Positions 7,795 through 15,853 of a stretch of 17,143 nucleotides of DNA are shown piece after piece; positions within the stretch are counted from its first letter, which is position 1; every line of letters starts with the position of its first letter. A program made the translations under genes and the position numbers. The notes beneath the pieces are model-generated. The model was not told where the DNA came from and searched no databases. It saw nothing but the letters and a program-made list of their open reading frames with translations. The stretch covers positions 1-17,143 of the forward strand of contig JAEXYZ010000106.1 in the NCBI GenBank assembly GCA_023405135.1, read 5' to 3'. This DNA comes from Bacillota bacterium (lineage in GTDB: Bacteria; Bacillota; Bacilli; Bacillales_A; Planococcaceae).

Positions 7795-7872
7795 TTGACG
7801 GAAAAGTTAAAGGAAGCTGTATAATAGAAGCAGATATATTTCCAAGCTAACTTGTTGCTGATAACGCAACAA
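7795..7872 (+). promoter_or_regulatory. Promoter and leader hairpin of the restriction-modification locus
   Basis: TTGACG (7795-7800) and TATAAT (7820-7825) are both strong but lie 19 bases apart, longer than the usual 17. In the leader, TTGTTGC (7852-7858) and GCAACAA (7866-7872) form a perfect inverted repeat with a seven-base loop, just before the GGAGG at 7886-7890. It could be an operator or an RNA hairpin near the ribosome binding site. Both would suit a gene whose expression needs control. Confidence 0.5.
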
Positions 7873-7900
7873 ATCGCTTGTGAATGGAGGTATGAATTTG

Positions 7901-8668
7901 ATGAGTGGTTTATCTGAATCAGCTAACGAAAAAATTATAAAGAGCAAGAAACGTGTTCAAAATCATGGGGAAGTATTCACGCCTCAAAGAATCGTCAAAC
8001 AGATGCTAGACTTGCCTTCTATCCACGAAGCTTGTCAGAATGTAACAGCTACTTTTCTAGAGCCTGCTGCAGGAGAAGGGGTCTTCCTAGTTGAAGTATT
8101 AAACAGAAAGATGAAAATGGTTTCAGATAATTACGGAGATGATTTAACGCGTTTTGAAAATTATTCATTGTTAGCACTGTCGACTTTATATGGTGTCGAG
8201 TTACTAGAAGACAATGCCCAACGATGCGTCATGCATATGTATCAAGTCTATTATGAAGCGTACATACAGCAAGCCTTGCAACATGAATCAAAAGTAAAAA
8301 GTAACGTTTTAAACAGTGCCAAACTGATTATTTCCAAAAATATAGCACAGGGAAATTACCTAACGAAGTTATCAACGAATGGCAATCCAATTGTTTTTAG
8401 TGAATGGAAGCCAATCGATCTTCGCAATAACACAAAGACAATTAAAGTACAGCGAACTGAGTATACGATTCACGACATTCTAAAGGGTGTTGAAAAGGAA
8501 ATTGGCGAGACATCCATTCATTCTGAAAAAGAAGTACAACTTGATCTGTTTGATTTGTATGATGATTTAAATATTGTTGAGACAACGAAGAAACGACTGA
8601 AATATGTTCCTGTAAAAATCTCGGATGTTTGCTTGGAAGAAATGGAGGAAGTTGAAGTAGATGAATAG
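7901..8668 (+). CDS. N6-adenine DNA methyltransferase-like subunit lacking NPPY
   Basis: 255 residues. HGEVFTPQRIVKQML (22-36) is the motif X region that opens N6-adenine methylases. FLEPAAGEGVFLVEVL (52-67) is motif I, which binds SAM. LYGVELLEDNAQR (96-108) is motif II with its acidic residue, and KNIAQGNYL (146-154) resembles motif III. The catalytic motif IV, (N/D)PPY, should come soon after but is absent; the protein ends in an acidic tail. It may bind SAM but is unlikely to methylate alone. The start could be TTG 7898 or ATG 7901 after GGAGG; I chose ATG. Its stop overlaps the start of the next gene by eight bases (ATGAATAG), which suggests translational coupling and a joint complex. 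Confidence 0.8.
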   Translation: MSGLSESANEKIIKSKKRVQNHGEVFTPQRIVKQMLDLPSIHEACQNVTATFLEPAAGEGVFLVEVLNRKMKMVSDNYGDDLTRFENYSLLALSTLYGVELLEDNAQRCVMHMYQVYYEAYIQQALQHESKVKSNVLNSAKLIISKNIAQGNYLTKLSTNGNPIVFSEWKPIDLRNNTKTIKVQRTEYTIHDILKGVEKEIGETSIHSEKEVQLDLFDLYDDLNIVETTKKRLKYVPVKISDVCLEEMEEVEVDE

Positions 8669-11600
8669 AACAATGATTAAACCTTATGAGGAATTGGATT
8701 TAAAGATTTATGCTTACACGTTACCTGAAGTGCCTACCCATGATGGCTATATTAAAATTGGTGAAACCAATAGACAAGTTAAAGATCGGATTTCTGAACA
8801 GACAAGCACAGCGGGGCTGAAACCAGTAATTCTTTTTGAAAAGATTGCAAAAAAGTCTGACGGTGAATGGTTTCGTGATTATGAACTCCATCAATATCTT
8901 CAGCTGAATGGGATTCCTAAAAAGGATTTTAATGGTCGTGCTAATGAATGGTTCTTTTTTAATGGAACACCCGAAAAGGCAGAAGTTTTAACAGACAAGT
9001 TTATCAATCGTGATTACGATGAAATTCAAATAGATGCAGACCGCTCAGATTACAAACTTCGATATGAGCAAAGCAAAGCGGTTCAGCAAACACTTGATTA
9101 CTATCAAAGTGGACAAGAACCAAAGGAATTTCTTTGGAATGCAAAACCTCGCTTTGGAAAAACACTTACTTCTTACGATTTCGTCAGAAAGATTAAGGCA
9201 ACCAATGTACTGATTGTAACGAATCGACCTGCCATTGCAAACTCATGGTTTGATGATTTTAAGAAATTTATAGCATGGCAAGAACCAGCAATGAAATTTG
9301 TTTCAGAAACGGACACCTTGAAAAATAAGGCAATGTCACGTGACGAGTTCCTTAATTTTATCAATTCAACAGAGCATGCAAATCCTTCACAAGTGACCTT
9401 CATCTCACTTCAGGACTTGAAAGGTGCTAAGTTTGCTGGTGGTGTCCACGAAAAACTGAAATGGGTTGGTCAATTGGAATGGGATTTACTCATAATTGAT
9501 GAAGCACATGAAGGTGTTGATACTGCGAAAACGGACGTTGCGTTTGATAAAATCAATAGAAAATTCACCTTACATTTGTCAGGTACTCCCTTTAAAGCAA
9601 TAGCAAACAATAAATTTAACGAAGACCAAATTTTCAACTGGTCGTATCTGGATGAACAAGAGGCGAAGCTCAGTTGGGACTATACAACCGGAAGCAATCC
9701 TTATGAAAAATTGCCAACACTCAGTTTATTTACATACCAAATGAGTAAGATGATTGAAGAGCGAGTGTCGAAAGGTTTAACACTAGAGGATGATAAAAAT
9801 GTTGATTTCGCCTTTGACCTAAACGAGTTCTTTAAGGCGAATGATGATGGAAAGTTTGAACATGAAGAAAGCGTTAAAAAATTTCTTGATAACTTAACTT
9901 CAGGGAAATTTCCATTTTCGTCAGATCAACTGAGAAATGAGCTAAACCATACGTTTTGGTTACTACCTCGTGTGAATTCAGCAAAAGCGCTAGAAAAGTT
10001 GTTAAAATCACATCCTATCTTTAAGGAATATAAAATTATTTTAGCAGCTGGTGACGGTGTAAGTGTTGACATAGACAAAAACCTTGAAGAAGAAGGAAAA
10101 GATTATACAAAAAATGAGAAAAGCTTCCAAAAAGTGAAAAAAGCAATTTCTGAAAATGATAAAACGATTACTCTATCAGTAGGTCAACTTACGACTGGTG
10201 TTACTATCCCTGAATGGTCTGCTGTGCTCATGTTGAACAACATTAAGTCACCAAGTCTGTATTTCCAAGCAGCTTTCCGTGCTCAAAATCCTTATGAGTT
10301 TGTTCGTGATGGTGTGCTGTATCGAAAAGAAAATGCCTATATTTTCGATTTCGCACCAGAACGGACACTTGTACTCTTTGATGAATTTGCCAATAACTTA
10401 ACAAGGGGCAGTTCAAAGACAGGTGAGGAACGGAAGCAGAAGATTAAAAAGCTACTGAACTTCTTTCCTGTCATTGGTGAAGATGATGAAGGGAACATGC
10501 ATGAGTTAGATGCAGCGGAAGTTCTAACGATTCCAACAAAAATTACATCAACAGAAGTTGTCAAACGAGGGTTTATGAGTAATCTGCTATTTGCTAATAT
10601 TGCAGGTATATTTGGCGGAAATTCACCGTTTAAGGAAATCCTCGATAAGATTAAACCAGAAAAGAATCAGCGTTTAATAGACAGAAGAGAAGTTAATGTA
10701 ACTACTCCAATGATTGATGATGATGGCAATATTGATGTACCTACAGACATCGTTATTAACCAAACGAAAGAACTTTTTGGAGATGCCATCTATCAAGTAA
10801 TCGAAAAAACAGATATTCTTGAAATACCCGAAGTCACAACTATTACAACAGAAATTAAAGATTCACTAGAGAATGGTTTCAGTAAATTGAAAGAAACCTT
10901 CAACTTGAATAAATCTCAAACAGACAAAGCCAAAACAGAGGTCACTTCAGCGATTAAAGATGTTGTTCAAAAAAATGTGGAAACCTACCAAAATCAAGTT
11001 CGAGAAATAGAACTTGACTACACAGAACAAATTCAAACTGCCGAAAAAGTGCAGGATAACTTGAAGGTAGAGCAACTTAAATCAGAACTTGTACAGAAAA
11101 AAATGGAAGCCAACCAATCATTTACAGAGAAAATAAATACTGAGGTTAGCACAACGGTTGAAACCGTTGTTGAAAATCAAATTGTCAAAGTGGAAGAAAA
11201 AAAGAAAAAAACGACCGAAGATGATGTCCGAGATCATTTGCGTGGATTTGCTCGAACGATTCCAGCCTTTCTCATGGCATACGGTGATGAAGAAACGAAG
11301 CTTGCCACATTTGAAAAGAACATTGATGAAATAACATTTGAAGAATTAACGAGCATTACTGTGGATGAATTTAAGAAACTACGTGATGGTTTCGACTATA
11401 TAGACGATGAGGGAAATAACCGTAAAGTACATGGCTTATTCAATGAAGTCGTGTTTAACGCGAGTATTAAAGAATTTTTCCAAACAAAGAAACGATTATC
11501 CAATTATTTCGATGATACACTGATAGAAGATATTTTCGATTATATTCCGCCTCAACAAACAAACCAAATTTTCACACCAAGAAGAGTCGTGAAGTTGATG

Positions 11601-11762
11601 GTTGATTTAATTGAAAAGAATAATCCTACTATTTTCAGTAACTACAATGCGAAATTCATTGATTTATATACGAAAAGCGGCTTGTATATTACAGAAATTG
11701 TGAAGCGTCTGAACGAAGGGTTGAAAGTGCAAATTCCAGATGCTGTAGAGCGAATGCAATAG
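8661..11762 (+). CDS. GIY-YIG nuclease-SF2 helicase part of a Type ISP-like restriction enzyme, cut by an amber codon
   Basis: 1033 residues before TAG 11760-11762. Residues 15-100 look like a T5orf172-type GIY-YIG nuclease: YAYTLP, GYIKIGE (29-35), Arg43 or nearby, Glu75 in DYELHQYL and NEWFFF. An SF2 helicase follows: Walker A NAKPRFGKT (160-168), IIDEAH (278-283), LSGTP (306-310), and motifs V/VI TTGVTIP (511-517) and QAAFRAQNP (536-544, Arg540). Residues about 725-850 are charged and probably coiled-coil. From 968, QIFTPRRVVKLM and FIDLYTKSGLYITEIVKRL are the start of a methyltransferase domain. The frame then continues past the amber into the next two segments. If translation ends here, the product is a nuclease-helicase with a truncated methylase. 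GGAGG at 8644-8648 lies inside the upstream gene. Confidence 0.85.
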   Translation: MNRTMIKPYEELDLKIYAYTLPEVPTHDGYIKIGETNRQVKDRISEQTSTAGLKPVILFEKIAKKSDGEWFRDYELHQYLQLNGIPKKDFNGRANEWFFFNGTPEKAEVLTDKFINRDYDEIQIDADRSDYKLRYEQSKAVQQTLDYYQSGQEPKEFLWNAKPRFGKTLTSYDFVRKIKATNVLIVTNRPAIANSWFDDFKKFIAWQEPAMKFVSETDTLKNKAMSRDEFLNFINSTEHANPSQVTFISLQDLKGAKFAGGVHEKLKWVGQLEWDLLIIDEAHEGVDTAKTDVAFDKINRKFTLHLSGTPFKAIANNKFNEDQIFNWSYLDEQEAKLSWDYTTGSNPYEKLPTLSLFTYQMSKMIEERVSKGLTLEDDKNVDFAFDLNEFFKANDDGKFEHEESVKKFLDNLTSGKFPFSSDQLRNELNHTFWLLPRVNSAKALEKLLKSHPIFKEYKIILAAGDGVSVDIDKNLEEEGKDYTKNEKSFQKVKKAISENDKTITLSVGQLTTGVTIPEWSAVLMLNNIKSPSLYFQAAFRAQNPYEFVRDGVLYRKENAYIFDFAPERTLVLFDEFANNLTRGSSKTGEERKQKIKKLLNFFPVIGEDDEGNMHELDAAEVLTIPTKITSTEVVKRGFMSNLLFANIAGIFGGNSPFKEILDKIKPEKNQRLIDRREVNVTTPMIDDDGNIDVPTDIVINQTKELFGDAIYQVIEKTDILEIPEVTTITTEIKDSLENGFSKLKETFNLNKSQTDKAKTEVTSAIKDVVQKNVETYQNQVREIELDYTEQIQTAEKVQDNLKVEQLKSELVQKKMEANQSFTEKINTEVSTTVETVVENQIVKVEEKKKKTTEDDVRDHLRGFARTIPAFLMAYGDEETKLATFEKNIDEITFEELTSITVDEFKKLRDGFDYIDDEGNNRKVHGLFNEVVFNASIKEFFQTKKRLSNYFDDTLIEDIFDYIPPQQTNQIFTPRRVVKLMVDLIEKNNPTIFSNYNAKFIDLYTKSGLYITEIVKRLNEGLKVQIPDAVERMQ

Positions 11763-12260
11763 ATTTTGGAAAAACAGGTGTATGCATGTGCACCAAGCAA
11801 CATCATCTACAACATCGTGAAAAATTATATTTTTGCGGATTTTCAAAACATTACAACGAACAATATTGTTGAGTGTGATTTAACAGAGTCTGCAAAAAAT
11901 GGCGAAGCAAAAGAGAAACTAAGAGAAGTATTTGGAGGTGAAGATTTGAAATTTGACGTTATTATAGGAAATCCACCTTATCAAGAAATGGACGGTGGTG
12001 CACAAGCAAGTGCTAGCCCAATCTACCACCATTTCGTTCGTTTAGCCAAAGAACTTGAACCAGGACTTATCTCATTTATCATGCCGACACGTTGGTATGC
12101 TGGTGGAAAAGGTCTCGACGATTTCCGAGACGAAATGTTAAATGATATTCATATTCGAGAACTACATGACTGGCTAACACCTGAAGATATTTTCCCGCAT
12201 ACTAACATTCGCGGGGGAGTCTGTTACTTCTTGTGGGATAAAGACTATGACAACAACTAG
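11763..12260 (+). pseudogene. Catalytic methyltransferase segment of the interrupted restriction enzyme
   Basis: This is in the same frame as 8661-11762, separated only by one TAG. It begins ILEKQVYACAPSN, which continues the methylase fold. It carries FDVIIGNPPYQE, the motif IV of N6-adenine methylases (Asn1104 in whole-frame numbering), then LISFIMPTRWYAGG, a common post-NPPY block, and ends at a second TAG (12258-12260). No ribosome binding site precedes the TTG at 11766, so independent translation is unlikely. The segment is intact in sequence, with no frameshift and a sensible protein throughout. It could therefore be made if the amber codon were read through. GC is about 42% over its last 300 bases. 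Confidence 0.8.
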
Positions 12261-12971
12261 AACCTAACACGAGTTGTATCTTATGAAAACAATAAAGTAA
12301 TTAGTGATTTGAATAGAACACTTAAATATAAGGATTCTAGTATCCTTGTTAGAGATTCAAAAGCATTATCGATTTTAGAACATACTTACATTGATGATCG
12401 AAATAGTCTAATGGAATATGTTTCAGCTCGTAATCCATTTGGTTTTGCAACAAATTTTACAAAAGATGCTAAGTTTAAAAATGACAGCACTTCAATGTCA
12501 TCTCCTATTAAATGTTACGCAAATAAGGGGATAGTTGGATATATTGAAGAAAATGAAATCAAAAAAAACACAGAATGGATAAACAAATGGAAAGTTTTAA
12601 CTCCTTATTCGAATAATATAGGCACGGAGTTAAGTGATGATAATTTAAATACAGTGATAGCTGAAACAAATGCAATTTGTACTGAAACATATTTAGTAAT
12701 AGGAGCAGATTTAGACTTAGATGAAACTGCAGCACAAAATTTAGCAAAATATATGAAAACAAAGTTTGTTCGTTTTTTGCACGGCTTAGCTAAAAATAGT
12801 CAGCATGGTACTAGAAATACGTATAGATTTGTTCCTGTGCAAGACTTTTCTAATAGTTCTGATATTGATTGGTCAGTTTCAGTTCAAGAAGTAGATAAAC
12901 AGTTGTATGAAAAATATGGTTTATCAGGTGATGAAATCGCCCATATTGAAACAAGAATCAAAGCAATGTAA
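12261..12971 (+). pseudogene. Target-recognition segment of the interrupted restriction enzyme
   Basis: It follows the second TAG in the same frame and runs 236 codons to TAA (12969-12971). The sequence (NLTRVVSYENN, then SARNPFGFATNFTKD, and near the end ARNTYRFVPVQDFSN and DWSVSVQEVDKQLYEKYGL) matches the type of C-terminal region that follows the methylase in Eco57I-like and Type ISP enzymes and reads the DNA target. VPVQDF and the closing EVDKQLYEKYGLS are common in such proteins. Hand counting gives 29% GC for 12301-12600, against 42% for 11941-12240, so this domain probably came from elsewhere. It has no start signal of its own: TTG 12309 lacks a ribosome binding site. Confidence 0.75.
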
Positions 12972-12990
12972 GTTGCAGATATGATGGAGA

Positions 12991-13017
12991 AGCACGTCAA
13001 TATGGCGTGCTTTTTTC
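12991..13017 (+). terminator. Rho-independent terminator of the restriction-modification locus
   Basis: AGCACGTC pairs with GGCGTGCT (one G-U pair) around a five-base loop and is followed by six T. It ends the two-gene transcript and separates it from the ATPase gene. Confidence 0.85.
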
Positions 13018-13345
13018 TATATATCTTGTATTACAAATGAAAATGTTGAATTATTATTACCTATTACACTAATTATTAGGATTATAATCGAATTCACAGA
13101 ATTCAGAACAAAAAGAAGAATTACCTTCCACTGGTTCACCACACCAAGTTCTTGAGTTTTTTCTTGATAATGCATACTAACTTTCTCTCAAATATTTTAC
13201 TTAAATATATAATTAAGAGGTTAAATTCAAATACGGTGACTTTTGGAAGGTATTTGTATTATTATGTCGAATAAGTAAATGAAAAGTAGATATTTATTGT
13301 CTTCTCACAATTAAAAATTACATTAGAATATTTGGAGGGAATTTT
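13018..13345. other. AT-rich gap between terminator and ATPase gene
   Basis: About 330 bases. No clear promoter could be fixed for the ATPase: TGACTT with TATTAT 17 bases on (around 13238-13266) is the best weak candidate. The only protein-like trace is the minus-strand Cys-rich fragment annotated separately. Confidence 0.5.
13069..13176 (-). pseudogene. Possible remnant of a small zinc-ribbon protein
   Basis: An open minus-strand stretch of 35 codons reads SRKNSRTWCGEPVEG, then NSSFCSEFCEFDYNPNN and TAG. The pattern CGxP...FCSxxCxxxY is that of small zinc ribbons, though the first Cys of the usual CxxCG pair is Arg here. No ATG, GTG or TTG start precedes the motif within the open stretch; a TAG lies directly upstream. 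It may be the truncated C-terminus of a lost gene or chance. Confidence 0.25.
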
Positions 13346-15280
13346 TTGGATATTATTCATAGAGAAAAAAGTAATATAAAAGAAGCTTTCGAGTCAATAT
13401 TAAGAGCGGACTATGTATCAATCGATGGTTTTGATCAATTAGAGAAACTTGAAAACTACTATATAGATACATTTAATAATCTTGGTTTACTTTTACAAAG
13501 ACAGGATAATTACATATCTGGTAGACGTGGAACCGGAAAAACAACTGTTTTGATGAGAGGTTACTACGAATGTTTAAAGACTATTTCTCCAAAATTAAAA
13601 GGAAAAGAGACTGATTTTGGTGAAAAGAAAATACTGCCTATTTATATTGACCTAACAAGTTGTAATGATTTATTTAGTACAGAGGATCGTTTGGATTTAC
13701 TAGAGATCCATTTTATACGACAAATTATAGCTAATTTGAAAGTCCAGTTAGATGCAATGTTTGATGAAAAGCATTTAATTGTCTTTAAAAAAGAAAATCC
13801 TGCATTAGATGATCTAGATTATATAGAAAAAATTTTAATTGAAGGGTTGAAAATAGGACAATCAAAAAATAATAGTGTTCAAACTACCGTTACAGATCAA
13901 CATGAATCAAGTGTCGGCGGGAATTTAGGATTAAATAAAGCTACTCTAAATGCAAATTTAAAAGAGAGTTCTAGTTATAGCCATCAAAAAGAGTATACAG
14001 AATTAAGAGGTATAAACATCCAAGAATTTCTGAAAAAAATAAATGATATTAAAAAGAAAGCTGAGATAGATTCAATTTTTGTATTTTTAGATGAATTCTC
14101 TGATTTAGATACGAATTCTCAGTTGAAATTATCTTCTATAATAAAGAGCTTGTTAGGAAATAAAATTAATATGTTCTTTAAAATAGGCGTTATTACAGAT
14201 AGATTTTTATTTGGAGAAAAGATTATATTAGGAAGAGATTTATATCCAATTTATTTAGACTTACATGATGTAGTTGAAAAATTGGATGGAGTGGTTAGCA
14301 CTTTAAAACATCTTGAAACACACATTGCAATATTAATTGAAAAACGTTTAAGTACATTTTGTTCAGGGATAACTTATAGTAATATATTTGATGTAAAAAA
14401 AGATATATTATGTCATAGATTGGCCAGAGCTACTTTAGGAGTTACAAGAACACTGGGGTGGATATTACAAAATGCTTGGACGCAATGTCTTCATGAAGAT
14501 GGAACTATTGGTAAAATAAAAATGCAAAACATTAACTTTGGTATTAGAAGTGCAAGAAAAATGCACTTTAAGCAATTCCAGGGAAGCGTTAAAGGTAAAT
14601 TAATACCAGGTTATTATATGGATATGTGGGATAAAATCCTTGATAAAGCGAATAAAGAGAAAAATAAACATCCTGATAGACCCGCTAGCCATATACTATT
14701 AGATCCAATTAGGAAAGACTATATGAATGTTTTCTGTGAAAACTTTTTATTGCACTTTTTAGAAGAAGGTAGGTCATCAAAAGCCGGAGGTAATTATAAT
14801 TTATATGCTATAGATTATGATATCTGTACAGACTTCAACATAAAATATGCTGAAGAAAAAGATGAATTTACTGCAATTAGATTTATTTATGATAGTGTTC
14901 TAAGTGAATTTGATCCATATTTTATTAAGGATAAAATCAAAAGTTATAAATGCCCTAAATGTGGATTAATTTATGAAGAAAGTGAAGTTGCACATGTTAA
15001 AGTAAAAAGATGCCATGACGATGATGAAAAACTTATAGAAATAATTCATAAAGAAGCCCCAATAACTAGAGGGAATTTTGTTGAGGTAGAAACCAAAATA
15101 TTAGGACTTATAAATGATTTAAGTGAAGATGAGGCAATGAGCGCCCAGGAAATCGCCGATGTAGTAGGTTGTAGTAGACATAAGGTTTCTAACTGGGGAT
15201 CTAAAGTTTTAGCGAAGCAAAATTTAATTCAGATAAAAGTAATGAATAATAAAAATTATTATTATTCTAATAATATTTAG
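13346..15280 (+). CDS. AAA-type P-loop ATPase with zinc-knuckle-like segment and C-terminal winged HTH
   Basis: 644 residues. Walker A is GRRGTGKTT (59-67, Lys65, Thr66), and Walker B is IFVFLDEFSD (244-253, Asp249, Glu250). VITDRFLFGE (282-291) follows at the place where ORC/Cdc6-like ATPases carry sensor 1. Residues 170-222 are polar and Ser/Asn-rich, likely a flexible insert. CPKCG (536-540) with Cys556 and His550 or His557 may bind zinc. Residues 583-640 look like a winged helix-turn-helix (SAQEIADVVGCSRHKVSNW). I do not recognise a named family; ORC-like or STAND-like ATPases of defence loci are the nearest. The start is TTG 13346 with GGAGG seven bases upstream. It is very AT-rich, stands alone between terminators, and ends in TAG. 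The role is unknown; ATP-dependent DNA sensing is an inference. Confidence 0.8.
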   Translation: MDIIHREKSNIKEAFESILRADYVSIDGFDQLEKLENYYIDTFNNLGLLLQRQDNYISGRRGTGKTTVLMRGYYECLKTISPKLKGKETDFGEKKILPIYIDLTSCNDLFSTEDRLDLLEIHFIRQIIANLKVQLDAMFDEKHLIVFKKENPALDDLDYIEKILIEGLKIGQSKNNSVQTTVTDQHESSVGGNLGLNKATLNANLKESSSYSHQKEYTELRGINIQEFLKKINDIKKKAEIDSIFVFLDEFSDLDTNSQLKLSSIIKSLLGNKINMFFKIGVITDRFLFGEKIILGRDLYPIYLDLHDVVEKLDGVVSTLKHLETHIAILIEKRLSTFCSGITYSNIFDVKKDILCHRLARATLGVTRTLGWILQNAWTQCLHEDGTIGKIKMQNINFGIRSARKMHFKQFQGSVKGKLIPGYYMDMWDKILDKANKEKNKHPDRPASHILLDPIRKDYMNVFCENFLLHFLEEGRSSKAGGNYNLYAIDYDICTDFNIKYAEEKDEFTAIRFIYDSVLSEFDPYFIKDKIKSYKCPKCGLIYEESEVAHVKVKRCHDDDEKLIEIIHKEAPITRGNFVEVETKILGLINDLSEDEAMSAQEIADVVGCSRHKVSNWGSKVLAKQNLIQIKVMNNKNYYYSNNI

Positions 15281-15324
15281 TGTACCTATTGCTATAAGAT
15301 ACAAGAGTCGAATATTATTACGAA

Positions 15325-15357
15325 TTACTAGCTATGTTACCCAAACATAACTAGTAA
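15325..15357. repeat. 14-bp hairpin downstream of the ATPase gene
   Basis: TTACTAGCTATGTT pairs with AACATAACTAGTAA, with one C-A mismatch and a five-base loop. It lies 45 bases after the ATPase stop. There is no T tract on either strand, so a terminator function is uncertain. Confidence 0.6.
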
Positions 15358-15373
15358 ATATTAAAACTATAAA

Positions 15374-15394
15374 TGACCCCAATTTTGGCCCCAA
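15374..15394. repeat. Short direct repeats near the island end
   Basis: TGACCCCAA (15374-15382) and TGGCCCCAA (15386-15394) are spaced 12 bases apart. Similar short repeats occur as arm-type binding sites beside integrase attachment sites in Firmicute elements, so they may be an old recombinase arm site. Confidence 0.35.
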
Positions 15395-15768
15395 ACTGAC
15401 TGCAAATAGGGAAATTTGTTGGGCAAATGGAACTTAATAAAATGTGATTAAAGTGGGTTAAGACGGACTTTTCGGAAGATAGAAACATCCAGGAATTAGG
15501 GGTATAAAAGCTAATTACAACTAAAATCATGTTCCTTTGAATTAGATTTACAATACTAATAAGTTCGGATAATATTAATTAACAAAAAGGGAATGTAAAC
15601 AATTGAAATTTATTATTTGCATCAGAATTAATTTTCAGAAAACACCTTGCCCCTGCAAAGTTGTTTTTAACGCTTTTTATAAAATTTAGCCTGTTTTGTA
15701 GTTAGTTTCTTTGAAAATAAGTAAAAACCCCTTGTAAACCTTGCTGTAACATCATTCTTTGGAATGGT

Positions 15769-15788
15769 GGTTCGACTCCCGCCGTCTC
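15769..15788 (+). repeat. attR: right 20-bp copy of the tmRNA 3' end
   Basis: It is identical to 6308-6327. The bases before it (GGAATGGT) do not rebuild the T-stem. The base after it is A where the tmRNA acceptor strand needs a second C. It is therefore only an attachment scar, not a second ssrA. Confidence 0.85.
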
Positions 15789-15808
15789 AATAATTTATTT
15801 CATTGAGT

Positions 15809-15846
15809 GTCAAAACCCTTGATATATAAGGGTTTTGGCATTTTTT
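15809..15846 (+). terminator. Rho-independent terminator just after attR
   Basis: GTCAAAACCCTT pairs with AAGGGTTTTGGC (one G-U pair) around a seven-base loop, followed by CA and six T. Its place right after attR suggests it may be the original ssrA terminator, displaced by the island insertion. Confidence 0.8.
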
Positions 15847-15853
15847 CATTATC

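Larger units (their letters stand above)
15281..15768. other. Non-coding right end of the island
   Basis: About 490 AT-rich bases without a supported gene. It holds a 14-bp imperfect hairpin, a pair of TGRCCCCAA repeats, and sequence leading into attR. A 28-codon open stretch beginning at TTG near 15603 has only a weak ribosome binding site and was not called. Confidence 0.6.

Noticed and set aside
8661..12971. Genome-wide reassignment of TAG to an amino acid
   Set aside because: smpB and the tmRNA tag frame end naturally in TAG at the expected family lengths, and no pyrrolysine genes or suppressor tRNA are in the window.
15769..15788. A second tmRNA or a tRNA gene
   Set aside because: Only 20 bases match; there is no T-stem partner and no acceptor 5' strand nearby.
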